Assembly (NCBI GenBank): GCA_947473045.1
Contig: CANJCO010000018.1
Location: 1 to 64,000, forward strand
DNA length: 64,000 nt
Direction: 5' to 3'
Source of the DNA: Myxococcales bacterium
GTDB lineage: Bacteria > Myxococcota_A > Polyangia > Polyangiales > Polyangiaceae
The notes beneath the pieces were generated by a model, which did not search any database, was not told the origin of the DNA, and worked only from the letters and a program-made list of their open reading frames with translations. A program made the position numbers and the translations under genes. Below, in pieces: positions 63,772-64,000 of the stretch. The number at the start of each line of letters is the position of its first letter. Position 1 is the first letter of the stretch.

Positions 63772-64000
63772 ATGGCAGCCTCGCAAGGTGAGATGCAGGG
63801 TCGACTGCCCTCGCTCGCCAAGTATGAGATCATCGAGGAGATCGGGCACGGCGGCATGGCCACGGTCTACCGGGCGCGCGATCCGAGGCTGGCGCGCGAC
63901 GTCGCGATCAAGGTGATCCATCCACATCTTCGTGACTCCACCGAGATCGCCCACCGGTTTCACATCGAGGCGCAGGCAGTCGCGAAACTGAGACATCCCA
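63772..64000 (+). CDS. Ser/Thr protein kinase, N-terminal fragment
   Basis: Runs off the right edge. The 76 residues seen include the kinase N-lobe: YEIIEEIGHGGMATVYRARD (glycine loop), VAIKVIHPH (catalytic Lys) and EAQAVAKLRHP (alpha-C region). It follows an NtrC-type regulator by 15 bp. The remaining domains, including any membrane or sensor part, are outside the window. Confidence 0.93.
   Translation, partial: MAASQGEMQGRLPSLAKYEIIEEIGHGGMATVYRARDPRLARDVAIKVIHPHLRDSTEIAHRFHIEAQAVAKLRHP

Overview
The window is about 64 kb of very GC-rich, gene-dense bacterial DNA that reads as Myxococcota, most likely class Polyangia. The evidence is indirect: six eukaryotic-type Ser/Thr kinases and a PP2C phosphatase, an FHA-domain sigma-54 activator, a pilin with a MYXO-CTERM-like tail, an IgGFc-binding-type protein end, and many lipoproteins with Ala/Asp-rich linkers. 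I see no rRNA, tRNA, CRISPR array, transposase, integrase or phage gene. Both ends cut through genes.

Layout. 1-4 kb: end of an IgGFc-binding-like protein, a PP2C phosphatase, a catalytically degenerate HtrA-like PDZ protein, a small one-span membrane protein and a Pro/Gly-tailed membrane protein. 4-11.3 kb: gluQ, then a minus-strand block of two tandem type IV pilin-like genes, gpmI, a PEGA-domain kinase coupled to a LysM protein, and another kinase. 11.4-14 kb: RNase HI, a SirB1-like protein, a small Cys lipoprotein and a beta-barrel protein. 14-21 kb: an orphan HD domain, a DPP-IV-type peptidase, a Gfo/Idh/MocA oxidoreductase and ftsE-ftsX-envC. 21-29 kb: an esterase-like lipoprotein, two small unknowns, a three-lipoprotein operon, a ureohydrolase and a Cys-module lipoprotein. 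29-33 kb: grxC, a ClpB homologue with a degraded first ATPase domain, a DUF985 cupin and a 56-residue gene. 33-44 kb: two large coupled lipoproteins, mutS, an EamA transporter and a PQQ dehydrogenase/cytochrome fusion. 44-52 kb: gcvP coupled to a kinase-macrodomain fusion, a kinase with a TPR membrane protein, a small lipoprotein and a diiron protein. 52-57 kb: YbjN-like, pspA and a Ca2+-type ATPase. 57-64 kb: kinase, FHA sigma-54 activator, TPR membrane protein, PilZ protein with a small-molecule kinase, NtrC-type regulator and the start of a sixth kinase.

The themes are Ser/Thr phosphosignalling, sigma-54 regulation, envelope maintenance (FtsEX-EnvC, PspA, lipoproteins) and scattered housekeeping (mutS, gpmI, gcvP, gluQ). 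The most novel-looking item is a 148-150 bp intergenic element present three times. It folds as five consecutive hairpins, and sequence changes between copies are matched on both sides of the stems. Next are the kinase-macrodomain fusion, the ClpB with inactive NBD1, and the pilin carrying a MYXO-CTERM-like tail.
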